64,000 bases of DNA from Acidimicrobiaceae bacterium (GTDB lineage Bacteria; Actinomycetota; Acidimicrobiia; Acidimicrobiales; RAAP-2), in assembly GCA_003133325.1 (NCBI GenBank), contig PKXA01000128.1:46769-110768 (forward strand), read 5' to 3'. Below the pieces are notes generated by a model, which worked only from the letters and a program-made list of their open reading frames with translations, searched no databases and was not told the DNA's origin. The position numbers were made by a program, and so were the translations under genes. Positions 36,420 to 44,542 of the stretch are shown here, in pieces (position 1 is the stretch's first letter; the number at the start of each line of letters is the position of its first letter).

Positions 36420-36631
36420 AGAAGTCACCTCCGCAGTGTCTCTCATCATCCACGTTCGGGGTCGATCGAAGTCACAAGCCGCGCTCCAGGTCGGCCACTT
36501 CAACCCGTAGAGCTCCCATCCCGTCGCGCCAAACCAGAATCTGGCACACTGTTGCCGTAAGAGCCAGATCGGCGGCTTCCGAGGCGTCTACTCGCGACAG
36601 CCCGCAGCAACCAGAACCCTAGGAGGAAGCC

Positions 36632-37237
36632 TTGACAACACCAGCTCCACCACCTGCAGTCGCTCACCCTGTCCAACTGGATCTCAATGCACCTCTCGCG
36701 GTAGCTCGCTGGCGGGTCATCGGCAATCCGGTCATGGCAATTCCCCTCTACGCTTACATGATCCTTCTGAGCATTGCGGTCAGTGTGGTCACGTTCATTG
36801 CCTGGTGGGCGATTCTGTTCACCGGCAAGTATCCCGAGTCGATGTTCGGGTTCGCGGCCGGAGTGATGAGGTACCAGTGGCGCGTCTTAACCTTCTACTA
36901 CTACATGCGGGAGCCGTACCCGACGTTCACGTTGGTGAGCACCACGGCTGATCCGCGCGACGATCCGGCGACGTTCTCCATCCCCTATCCGGAGAAGCTC
37001 AGCCGAGGGCTCATCTTCGTCAAGTGGCTCCTTGTGATCCCGGTGTCGTTCGTCCTGATGGTCCTCGGCATTGGCGCTTTCGTCGTGATGGTGATCGGCT
37101 TCTTCGCGGTTCTCTTCACCGGCAAGTGGCCAGAGGGTATGAGGAAGTACATGATTGGGGTTGTGCGCCTGGGTTTCCGTGCGAACGCCTACTCGAACCT
37201 GATGACCGACGTCTATCCGGGATTCTCTACCCAGTAG
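36632..37237 (+). CDS. DUF4389 membrane protein
   Basis: 201 residues with two copies of the DUF4389 unit: two hydrophobic segments, each followed by WWAILFTGKYPESMFGFAAGVMR-type (cited by ends) and FFAVLFTGKWPEGMRKYMIGV motifs, then NAYSNLMTDVYPGFS. Four membrane helices are predicted. Function unknown. Ribosome-binding site AGGAGG (36620s) precedes the ATG. It is monocistronic. Confidence 0.85.
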   Translation: MTTPAPPPAVAHPVQLDLNAPLAVARWRVIGNPVMAIPLYAYMILLSIAVSVVTFIAWWAILFTGKYPESMFGFAAGVMRYQWRVLTFYYYMREPYPTFTLVSTTADPRDDPATFSIPYPEKLSRGLIFVKWLLVIPVSFVLMVLGIGAFVVMVIGFFAVLFTGKWPEGMRKYMIGVVRLGFRANAYSNLMTDVYPGFSTQ

Positions 37238-37762
37238 CGCATGGTGACGAGGGTGGGCCCGCAAGGATTCCCTCCCCCGGTGGTGGCATCCCGAGCTCGG
37301 GCTGGTGGGTTGCGTCGAGCAGTCCTCTAACTCAGGCGGTCCGACCAGCGGGGCGCGTCCCCCTATCCTTCGAGAAGAGGGGGACAGGGAGCGCCACCGA
37401 GAAGATGTCCGACGTCCTTGCCCGACGACAGCCGTGTTGGTTGTCGTCGGGCGGGCGACATCGTGGCGCTCTGTCAACTGGCGGCCGATCGTGACCGCGA
37501 TGGTTTCCCCGACCCCAACCGACTGGACGTGGGACGGAGCCCGGATGACCACGTCCGACAGGGGATTCATCGCACGGTGGGCATGTGATTTGCCAAGGAC
37601 TCACTGTGGCCCCGGTCGGGAACGAGAGCCGGCTGCCCGGTTGACCGATGCCCGGTCCTCGGGGAACATGCTTCCGGTGGGACCCAGACCCACTTCTGGC
37701 TGTCCCGACTCGCGAAAGGAACCCCCAATGCTGGGACCACCCCCTCTTTTTGGCGCAATGCC
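37238..37762. other. 525-bp gap with one strong inverted repeat, no convincing gene
   Basis: Several open frames cross it on both strands, but none has a ribosome site plus recognisable protein sequence. The notable feature is a perfect 11-bp inverted repeat, GCCCGACGACA (37420-37430) and TGTCGTCGGGC (37442-37452), with an 11-nt centre. It has no T-run, so it is not a standard terminator. Confidence 0.5.
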
Positions 37763-38470
37763 ATGACCAACGTCAGCGTGGTGGTCGGAGGTGCATCCGG
37801 CATCGGTGCCGCCATAGCGGCCGCCCAAAAGGCTGCCGGCCGCACGGTGTTGATATGGGACATCGCTCCGCCGTACGACCTCGTGTGCGACATCCGCGAC
37901 CCCGATCAGGTCGAGACGGCGATGTCCGATACCGTCGAACGGGTGGGTGTGCCTGACCAGGTGACCATCTCCGCCGGCGTCGGCCACGGTGGGCCACTCC
38001 TCGACATAGAGCCGGACGAGTGGGATCGGGTCATGGCCATCAACGCTCGAGGTCCGTGGCTCACCATGCGCGCCGCGGCACGGGCGATGATCGACGCTCA
38101 ACTGCCCGGGTCCATCGTGGCCACATCGAGCATCAGCTCCCGCCTGGCCGATCGCACCATGGGCGCGTACTGCTCTTCCAAGGCCGCCCTCGACATGCTG
38201 GTGAAGGTGGCGGCCCGTGAATGGGCGCCCCACGGCATCCGGGTCAACGCGGTGGCTCCGGGCGTGACGAACACCGCCATGCTCGGGGGAGCCCCCCTCG
38301 AGACCGGCTGGCTCAAAGGCGTGGCCGGCCGTACCGCCCTTGGCCGCGTCGGCGAACCCACCGACATTGCCGAAGCCGCCCTCGCCCTCCATCAACTCGA
38401 CTGGGTCACCGGCCACATCCTCGACTGTGACGGCGGGCTCTCGCTGCACAGCCCCATCGTCCCGGCCTGA
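37763..38470 (+). CDS. SDR family oxidoreductase
   Basis: 235 residues: cofactor loop VGGASGIGAAIA, then ISAGVGHGG (in place of NAG), Ser in TSSISSRLA, and YCSSK as Tyr-x3-Lys; the end WVTGHILDCDGGLSL is the usual SDR C terminus. CDIRDPDQVETA after the second strand suggests NAD(H) preference (Asp after the strand). Substrate unknown. Its neighbours give no clue. Confidence 0.88.
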   Translation: MTNVSVVVGGASGIGAAIAAAQKAAGRTVLIWDIAPPYDLVCDIRDPDQVETAMSDTVERVGVPDQVTISAGVGHGGPLLDIEPDEWDRVMAINARGPWLTMRAAARAMIDAQLPGSIVATSSISSRLADRTMGAYCSSKAALDMLVKVAAREWAPHGIRVNAVAPGVTNTAMLGGAPLETGWLKGVAGRTALGRVGEPTDIAEAALALHQLDWVTGHILDCDGGLSLHSPIVPA

Positions 38471-38545
38471 GGGCGCTCGACTGAAACACCCCGTCACGTT
38501 CCGAGGAACACCCTGTCGATTCCGACAACGACCGACCCGGATGGG

Positions 38546-39430
38546 CTACACGAGGTCGACGACGTCGCGGATGCGTGAGGCGGGCTGGTAGTTCGGGCCG
38601 GCGGTCAGATCCACCCGGGCCAACAACAGGGCGCATGGCGTCTCGAACTCCGCCGCGAACCGGCGGGACGCGTCCTCGCCGAGCAGTCTCCACGGGAGCG
38701 TGGTCAGCCGGTCGGTCTCATCCTCGAGGTACTGGCGGAGGGCGACGCCTTCCCGGGTCACCGTCCGGCCCTCGGCGAGCCCGTTCTGATTCAGGCCCCG
38801 CCAGCCCTCGGCCAACTCGTCGGGTCCGGTGCCCCGCGAGGTCGGTAGCCAGTCCGGTTCGTAGCCGAGCCAGGCGTTGTGGAGGATCGAGACCTCTACG
38901 CCGGTCAGCCCTTGGGCGGCGACCAGCGCCCAGTGAGTGTCCCCCCTCCACTCGCGCAGGCAGTTCACTGCGTGCCAACCCGACAGCACCGGGTCGTCCG
39001 GCCGGGGCATGCGGAGGTGGGCGGCGAAGAACACCCGGCCGACCGTGGGGAGTTGCTCGACGACCGGCCACAGGCTGGGACCCAGTGCAGAAAGTGGTGC
39101 GAGTATCCCCGAGGCGTGTTCGGCAAGCCCCTCGGCGACGGCCTCGTCCCGTGCTCGCCACACCGCGTCGAAGGTCGTGTTCGCCGCCACCAGCTCGAAC
39201 GCCAGCCGGATGGCGAGTGGGGAGATCGAGCCGAACGCGGCGATCACGCTGTCGGGCCCGGCGGGTGCCAGCGGTGCGCACCGTGCGGCGATGTAACCGA
39301 ATGGCCCGGGCAGGCCGAGTTCGCTGTAGCGGGTCACCGCCCCGGGATCCCAGAAGACCCAGCCGATCGTGGTCTGCACCGAGCGGGCGTTTCGCCGGGC
39401 GGTGTCGAACCAGGCGTCCGGATTCACCAT
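38546..39430 (-). CDS. SCO6745/SalK-like family protein
   Basis: 294 residues similar to the actinobacterial SCO6745/SalK family: GPFGYIAARCAPLAPAG, FGSISPLAIRLAFE, HLRMPRPDDPVLSGWHAVNC, REWRGDTHWALVAAQGL and a GLNQNGLAEGRTVTREG wing. The C-terminal part has a helix-turn-helix-like fold in the family description. Function unknown; SalK was first linked to salinomycin gene clusters. It is the last gene before the accessory block. Confidence 0.82.
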   Translation of the reverse strand: MVNPDAWFDTARRNARSVQTTIGWVFWDPGAVTRYSELGLPGPFGYIAARCAPLAPAGPDSVIAAFGSISPLAIRLAFELVAANTTFDAVWRARDEAVAEGLAEHASGILAPLSALGPSLWPVVEQLPTVGRVFFAAHLRMPRPDDPVLSGWHAVNCLREWRGDTHWALVAAQGLTGVEVSILHNAWLGYEPDWLPTSRGTGPDELAEGWRGLNQNGLAEGRTVTREGVALRQYLEDETDRLTTLPWRLLGEDASRRFAAEFETPCALLLARVDLTAGPNYQPASRIRDVVDLV

Positions 39431-39740
39431 GGGTCCCAGCCTATGTGGGGAGGTGAATGGGCCCGCTGCATCGGTGGATCGGATTGTGCGCCGAGGGAAC
39501 CTCCAACTGTGGGACTCGCGGATTTCGGCGAATGGAACTGGCGGAACGGCCGTGATCGGAACCGTGCCTCACCAGCAATTGCTTCTGCCGCCGGGTCAAG
39601 GAACCCTTGGTAGTGCCAACACTGAGATCGGGTGCCCTCGACTGCGGACAGCGCCGTCGATCGTGTGCCAACCCGAAATGCACGCACACCCACTTGAAGT
39701 GATCACCGGAGCACTCAGGATTGCACCGGCTGTTCAGCGC
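39431..39740. other. 310-bp intergenic region, nothing recognised
   Basis: Short open frames exist on both strands but have no recognisable product or ribosome site. This is the boundary where the core-like genes give way to the accessory block. Confidence 0.5.
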
Positions 39741-40766
39741 TCACACCCATGTTTGTTCGAGGGCCTCGTCGATAGGACCACCACGTTCGCTGATCGGCAC
39801 CCGAAGCTGGCGGACCGTGTCTCGGTCGCTGCCGTGTTCGACGCTGTGGTCGCGAGCGCTGCGCCCGGCCGATTCAACGGTCGCATCCGAACCTCTGGCG
39901 ATCCATGAACACTCGAGGCAGGCGGCATTGGCAACCATTGGGAGCCACAGCACGACGGGCGGGTGCGCGACTGGCCAGCTTGCAGGATCGACCCCATTCT
40001 CAGACTCCCATCGAAGCCGGGCCCGCTCGCGTGCTTCCCAAAGATCCCTGGCGAAACCTACGACCGTGGTGGCGTACTTCCATGAAGCGAAGCTGCTTCT
40101 GGGATGGATATGTCCGGGATAGAGCTGGCGGTAGTAGTCGGCCCAGATCTCCGTGGTTGGCCTGAATGAAGGTTCGACACCTGTCGATTCGGGAACCGAT
40201 TCGGGAACGGGGACACACTCGCTGGCAGGGGTGTCTCCGCGATCCGCTACCGCGAACGTCTTGAGCAGCAGCCGATCTTCGTCGACCATCCTGAAGACCT
40301 CGCGAAGTGTCTGAACTGCCTGTCGTGCCACCTCAGCGATTGCAAGACTGGTGGTCGGCTCGACTCTTCTCCAGTTCGGACTGGTGACCGGGTCAGGTGC
40401 TTCCCATTCGAGTTGCGTGAGCTTCTCCTCGTCTGCGGGCGACAGGAGCTCGGTGCTCTCGAGATACCGGTTGCTCACGACCTCGACGATCAGCGAACCG
40501 TCCTCGAAGGCCAGTGCCTGCCAGAACCTGTTGTCCCTACGTGCGTCGTTGGCGATCAGTACCCACCGACCAGGCCGATTGCACAACTGATCGAGTAGCT
40601 CCGCCAGACCCCGCTCGAATGTGGCCAAGGTGATGATCGAATCGTAGTTGGCGTCATTCCACGGACCAGTCGACGAAGGCGACAGTGACTGCTCGCGTTG
40701 TTCCTGAAGCACTTCTTCGGCTTGGGTGAGCCAGGCGTCCAGGGACGCAGCTGCTTTCGACACCAT
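39741..40766 (-). CDS. TY-Chap domain protein
   Basis: 341 residues from ATG 40766, preceded by GAGGAGG. The N-terminal 170 residues (FERGLAELLDQLCNRPGRWVL, LIVEVVSNRYLE, EKLTQLEWEAPD) match the TY-Chap fold, a relative of type III secretion and YbjN chaperones found in actinobacterial conflict-type loci. The C-terminal part has NAACLECSWIARGSD and SARDHSVEHG, a CxxC with HxxxxH that may bind zinc. Peptide or protein binding is the family's inferred role. It lies downstream of the two PLD-helicases on the same strand. Confidence 0.65.
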   Translation of the reverse strand: MVSKAAASLDAWLTQAEEVLQEQREQSLSPSSTGPWNDANYDSIITLATFERGLAELLDQLCNRPGRWVLIANDARRDNRFWQALAFEDGSLIVEVVSNRYLESTELLSPADEEKLTQLEWEAPDPVTSPNWRRVEPTTSLAIAEVARQAVQTLREVFRMVDEDRLLLKTFAVADRGDTPASECVPVPESVPESTGVEPSFRPTTEIWADYYRQLYPGHIHPRSSFASWKYATTVVGFARDLWEARERARLRWESENGVDPASWPVAHPPVVLWLPMVANAACLECSWIARGSDATVESAGRSARDHSVEHGSDRDTVRQLRVPISERGGPIDEALEQTWV

Positions 40767-41087
40767 GGTGGTGACCTCCTCATCGAACCTGGCATTGCCA
40801 CCGTGCCTCTCGGTCGGTTGGCGGAGCGTCATCGGGCCAGGTCCCTCGACTCCTCTGGATGTGTCAAGGACCATTGTAATTGATGCCTGTGACATCGAGG
40901 CTGGGCGCATCTCGGCTCCGTTGACGGGCACAACGTCAAGAAATCGCGACCTGGGTAGTGGAGACCCGAGCACCCGACCAATGGCTATGGATCTGATGCC
41001 CAGACTCGGGGTCGTGGACCGGCCCGGGAAGCCCGAAGGCGCGGGCCGGTTCAGAGCGATTCAGTGCGTGCATGCCGCATGCTTTTC
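40767..41087. other. 321-bp gap, no gene recognised
   Basis: The TY-Chap frame can be read 69 codons further up into this gap, but the GAGGAGG site and family similarity support the start at 40766. Nothing else recognisable. Confidence 0.45.
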
Positions 41088-41237
41088 CTAGTCGCAGAAC
41101 GCGTCGACGGTGAGCCGATGTAGAGCGACGAGGTCATCCATTTCGATACCGCCTCCGGTGTAGCCACCGGCCAGGGCATAGTGGACGTATTTCAGGCATC
41201 TGAACAGCCACTTTGTCCTCGCCTGACTCGGCCCGGA
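41088..41237 (-). pseudogene. C-terminal gene fragment without start codon
   Basis: A minus-strand frame ends LFRCLKYVHYALAGGYTGGG, then DDLVALHRLTVDAFCD and TAG (41088-41090). It has protein-like composition, but no plausible initiation codon before an upstream stop near 41250. It looks like the tail of a broken gene lying after the helicase. I do not recognise the family. Confidence 0.35.
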
Positions 41238-41327
41238 CCCCGGTGTGGGGGTGTGGTTTGCTCATGGGGTGAATGTGGAGCGAGGCGGTGACGCATGCGG
41301 CTCAAGGGCGACCATGATCCACCTCGG

Positions 41328-44048
41328 TCATGCCACCGCCGCCGCGAACGCTGCAAAGAGATCACCTGGGAGTGACTGATCAAGTTCCCAGGTGATGGCC
41401 ATGGGCTTTTGGCCGGCGTGGCCTCGGTAGTTGCCCGTCCCAAGGAACCAGAATGCTCGATCATCAGCACGTAGGCGGGCGAAGAGCATGATCGAGCGGT
41501 CTTCGGCCGCGTGGTTGCGGTACCGCCGCCCAGTCGGGCCGTCTTCTCTCGTCGAGGATTGACTCTCCCAGTGGATCAAACGAGGGCTGATTGCGTAGTC
41601 CTGGTATCTGGTGGTTGGTGAGAACGATCCACTGGTCTTGTCGAGGGTGAAGGCAAAGAGTTCTGACCTTTCCTCCCGTGCCTCGAAGACACCGGATTGC
41701 CAAGACAAGACTTTGGCCGTATCGCCGACGCCGAAGGCAGCCAGGACCTCGCGCCGCGTGTAGCGAGCGTGGACCTGAAGTGGAATATGGGGCCGACCTT
41801 CCAGTGGCTCGTGGATATGGTCAATGCGGGTCCTGAGGATCTCGAGCAATTGACCAAGCTCTGAGCGAACCTGGGCATGAGACCAGAAGAGATCGGTTGC
41901 CTCTTGGAGCGAGGTCACTTTGCCGATGACTTGTTCGGTGACCGCGTCGACCAGCATCCGGAGGAGTCTCCGTTTGCGCTCTGTCAGGAGTTCGACATTG
42001 GGCGCAGATGCACCCTGGAGGAATTTGAGGAACGTCGAAATCCTCTCTTCGTCGTCAATGTGGAGCATCCTTCCGAGCGCCCGCCGGAGTTTGGACTCAT
42101 ATTCGCCAGGGGGAAGCACTGGCGCACCAACGGCCTCGAGGAGTTCTGACCAGCTTCGGTTCCTTTCGTAGAGCTCTTCGAGTTCAAGCCCGGATTCCCT
42201 CAAGAAGTCGATGAGTGATACCCCTGGAGATTCCACCCTGAGCTGCCGGAGCTCCTCGACCTTCGCAGGCCATCTCGAGGGAACCGAATTCCTGAGGCTC
42301 TCGAGCACGACCTCTTGTGCCTTCTGGTCCAACTGCAGATGGCACCCGGCCGGCAGATAGGGAAACCCTTGACGTACTGCTTGTTCGACGCTGCGTCTCG
42401 ACCCACCGATGAGGGCACGAAAGCGTCGGTCGATACGGAACTCCTTTCGGTGCATGCCTACGAAGTCGAGGACTGTGCAGAAGGCCTTGTTCTTGGATCG
42501 CCGGAGCCCACGTCCGAGTTGCTGCATGAACAGCGTGGGACTATCGGTGGGTCGGAGCATCAGGATCGTGTCGACCGCGGGGAGATCTACTCCTTCGTTG
42601 AAGAGATCGACGGAGAACACGACCTGGATGTTTCCGGCGGCGAGGTCGCTCAGGGCCTTCCGCCGCTCTGACTCTGGACTATCGCCCCAGACGGCGACGG
42701 ATCGAACGCCATGCTCCTCAAAGTGTCGAGCCATGAACCGGGCGTGATCGACGCTCACGCAGAATCCGAGGCACCGCATCGCGGTTGGATCGTCGACATG
42801 GTTGGTCACTTCCTGCAGAACCAGGCGAGCCCACGCGTCGGAACCCGTATAGACGTTGCTCAGTGCGCTGACGTCGTAGCCCCGTCCGCGGCGCCACGGG
42901 ACGTCTCTGAGGTCTTGGCCATCATGGATTCCGAAGTACATGAACGGGGAGAGTCGGCCTTGATCGACAGCGTCCCAGAGTCGCAGTTCAGCCGCGATCC
43001 TGTTATCGAACCACTGGAGGATCGGAAGTCCATCGCTCCTCTCGGGAGTCGCTGTGAGCCCAAGCATTTCAACCGGTTCTACGTGGTCAAGCAATTTTCG
43101 GTATGACGAAGCCGCTGCGTGATGGAACTCGTCGACAATGACGACATCGAAGTGGTCTGGGGCGAGGTGGTTGAGGTCCGCTGCGTTTAGACTCTGGATC
43201 GACGCAAACACGTGGTCGAACTGCTCCGGTCGTGCACCTCCCACCCATTTTTCCCCGAAATCAGGGTTGCGAAGTGCGTAGCGAAAGGTCCCCAGACTCT
43301 GGTCCAGAATCTCCTCGCGATGGGCAACGAAGAGCAGACGAGACCTTTGGAGCCGGTCCCGTAGCCGGGCATAGTCTACGGCTGCCATGACGGTCTTACC
43401 GGTACCCGTTGCTGACACCATGAGGTTGCGGTGGTGGCCTTGTAAGCGTGAGAGCTCAATGAACTCCAGGAGTCGCTCTTGGAATGGTTCGGGGCGGAGT
43501 TCGATGCCGGGCAGAATGACGACTGGGCCGCGGTCGACCCGACCAGCCCGAGCAGTCTCTTCCTTGAACTCGTCAGCGTCGTAGGGAACGAAGTCGTTGC
43601 TGTGCCAGTAGCTCTCAAAGACGGCAGCAAACTTCGAGAGGACGTCAGGGTTCCGGGCGGACGACGCACGGACGTTCCACTCAAGTCCCGTGACTTGCGC
43701 TGAGTAGGTCAGGTTGGACGAACCAATGAAGGCCGTTGAGTACCCAGTCTGCCGGTGGAAGAGCCACGCCTTGGCGTGCAGTCGAGTGGCAGTCAGGTCG
43801 TACGAGATACGGATCTGAGCACCAAGAGCAGCGAGGCGGTCAAGAGCAACTTGTTCAGTGGATCCGGTGTAGGTGGTCGTAAGGACCCGGAGAGGGCGAC
43901 CGTCACCACAGTGTCGGCGCAAGGAGTCCACCAGAGGTGCAATCCCGCTCTTCCGGATGAACGCCATCACAACATCGATGGAATCCGCTGATTTCGACTC
44001 TTCAAGGAGTTGACTCCAGAGATTCGGTTCTCCGGGGGAGTTGGTCAA
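41328..44048 (-). CDS. PLD-nuclease / SF2 helicase / DUF3427 protein
   Basis: 906 residues from TTG 44048. A phospholipase D-type nuclease domain comes first (LHAKAWLF with His 91 and Lys 93, then FIGSSNLT). The SF2 helicase core follows: ATGTGKT at 213-219, DEFHHA near 310, TATPERSDG, and QLGRGLRR. The C-terminal third carries YTRREVLAAFGVGD...SPRLIHWESQSST...AFWFLGTGNY, the DUF3427 pattern. Probably a DNA-targeting helicase-nuclease. A homologous N-terminal segment lies just upstream in the same frame, separated by one stop codon. Confidence 0.87.
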   Translation of the reverse strand: MTNSPGEPNLWSQLLEESKSADSIDVVMAFIRKSGIAPLVDSLRRHCGDGRPLRVLTTTYTGSTEQVALDRLAALGAQIRISYDLTATRLHAKAWLFHRQTGYSTAFIGSSNLTYSAQVTGLEWNVRASSARNPDVLSKFAAVFESYWHSNDFVPYDADEFKEETARAGRVDRGPVVILPGIELRPEPFQERLLEFIELSRLQGHHRNLMVSATGTGKTVMAAVDYARLRDRLQRSRLLFVAHREEILDQSLGTFRYALRNPDFGEKWVGGARPEQFDHVFASIQSLNAADLNHLAPDHFDVVIVDEFHHAAASSYRKLLDHVEPVEMLGLTATPERSDGLPILQWFDNRIAAELRLWDAVDQGRLSPFMYFGIHDGQDLRDVPWRRGRGYDVSALSNVYTGSDAWARLVLQEVTNHVDDPTAMRCLGFCVSVDHARFMARHFEEHGVRSVAVWGDSPESERRKALSDLAAGNIQVVFSVDLFNEGVDLPAVDTILMLRPTDSPTLFMQQLGRGLRRSKNKAFCTVLDFVGMHRKEFRIDRRFRALIGGSRRSVEQAVRQGFPYLPAGCHLQLDQKAQEVVLESLRNSVPSRWPAKVEELRQLRVESPGVSLIDFLRESGLELEELYERNRSWSELLEAVGAPVLPPGEYESKLRRALGRMLHIDDEERISTFLKFLQGASAPNVELLTERKRRLLRMLVDAVTEQVIGKVTSLQEATDLFWSHAQVRSELGQLLEILRTRIDHIHEPLEGRPHIPLQVHARYTRREVLAAFGVGDTAKVLSWQSGVFEAREERSELFAFTLDKTSGSFSPTTRYQDYAISPRLIHWESQSSTREDGPTGRRYRNHAAEDRSIMLFARLRADDRAFWFLGTGNYRGHAGQKPMAITWELDQSLPGDLFAAFAAAVA

Positions 44049-44108
44049 CAGCGTTGTATCGAGCAGTGGAATGAGAGGCTCCGGAATTCGGCGGGGCGTT
44101 CCATCTGG

Positions 44109-44420
44109 TTAGCGCTGGAAGATGGCATTGAGCACCGTTCCTGGTTCGGCCACGTCGTCAATGTCGTCCAGCGAGAGGAGGTCGGAGAGTCGAGCCGAAA
44201 GTGAGCGGGCTATCTCAACGCCTTTGCCGACTCGATCCCCTTCGGATACGTCGGACAGCGATGCCCGAATCAGGTTGGCAAGGTGGAGGGCGATCCGATC
44301 GGGGGCTTCGTACGCCTTGAGGTCTCGCTTCGCAACAAGATCTCCCTCGACGGACTCGATCTTTTCCACGAGGCCCTCGGTGACCAACGCCTCGTAAAGC
44401 CCAGCTTGGATGTCATCCAC
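44109..44420 (-). pseudogene. detached N-terminal segment of the PLD-helicase (in-frame stop)
   Basis: 103 residues (MDDIQAGLYEALVTEGLVEK to LNAIFQR) then TAA at 44111-44109. In relatives as I know them, this helical segment (GLYEALVTE...AHLA.LIR) is the N terminus of DUF3427 helicases and continues straight into the text seen here after the stop (PRRIPEPLIPLLDTTLLTNSPGEP). Frame and spacing are unchanged, so a single nonsense change could have split one gene. It may instead be a separate small protein made from the same message. Confidence 0.6.
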
Positions 44421-44542
44421 GAGCGAACACTACCGGTGGGGGTTCCGGTTGGTAGAGGAGATCAGCATGCCGACAGGATCCCGCGGTCCTGGTTGATGAG
44501 GGGTGAATCTCCGTGGAAAACACCAAGCACAACCGCCCGCCC

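Larger units (their letters stand above)
34675..36428 (+). mobile_element. second IS200/IS605-family element, tnpA-tnpB on one strand
   Basis: About 1.75 kb with tnpA and tnpB overlapping by 4 nt, the IS608/ISDra2 order. Near-identical 20-bp hairpin sequences mark both ends in the same orientation (34675-34694 and 36400-36419). The right tip probably reads GAAGTCAC, ending at 36428, by analogy with TAGTTCAC at the other element. All catalytic residues of both proteins are intact, so it may still move. The left tip is not exactly placed; it may be several bases before 34675. Confidence 0.82.

Noticed and set aside
37305..37766. 153-codon frame before the SDR at 37763
   Set aside because: Arg/Pro/Thr-rich, spans the perfect inverted repeat, and has no family similarity or ribosome site.
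41192..41470. 92-codon minus-strand frame overlapping the end of the helicase gene
   Set aside because: It lies mostly inside the conserved DUF3427 coding region in another frame; composition is shadow-like.
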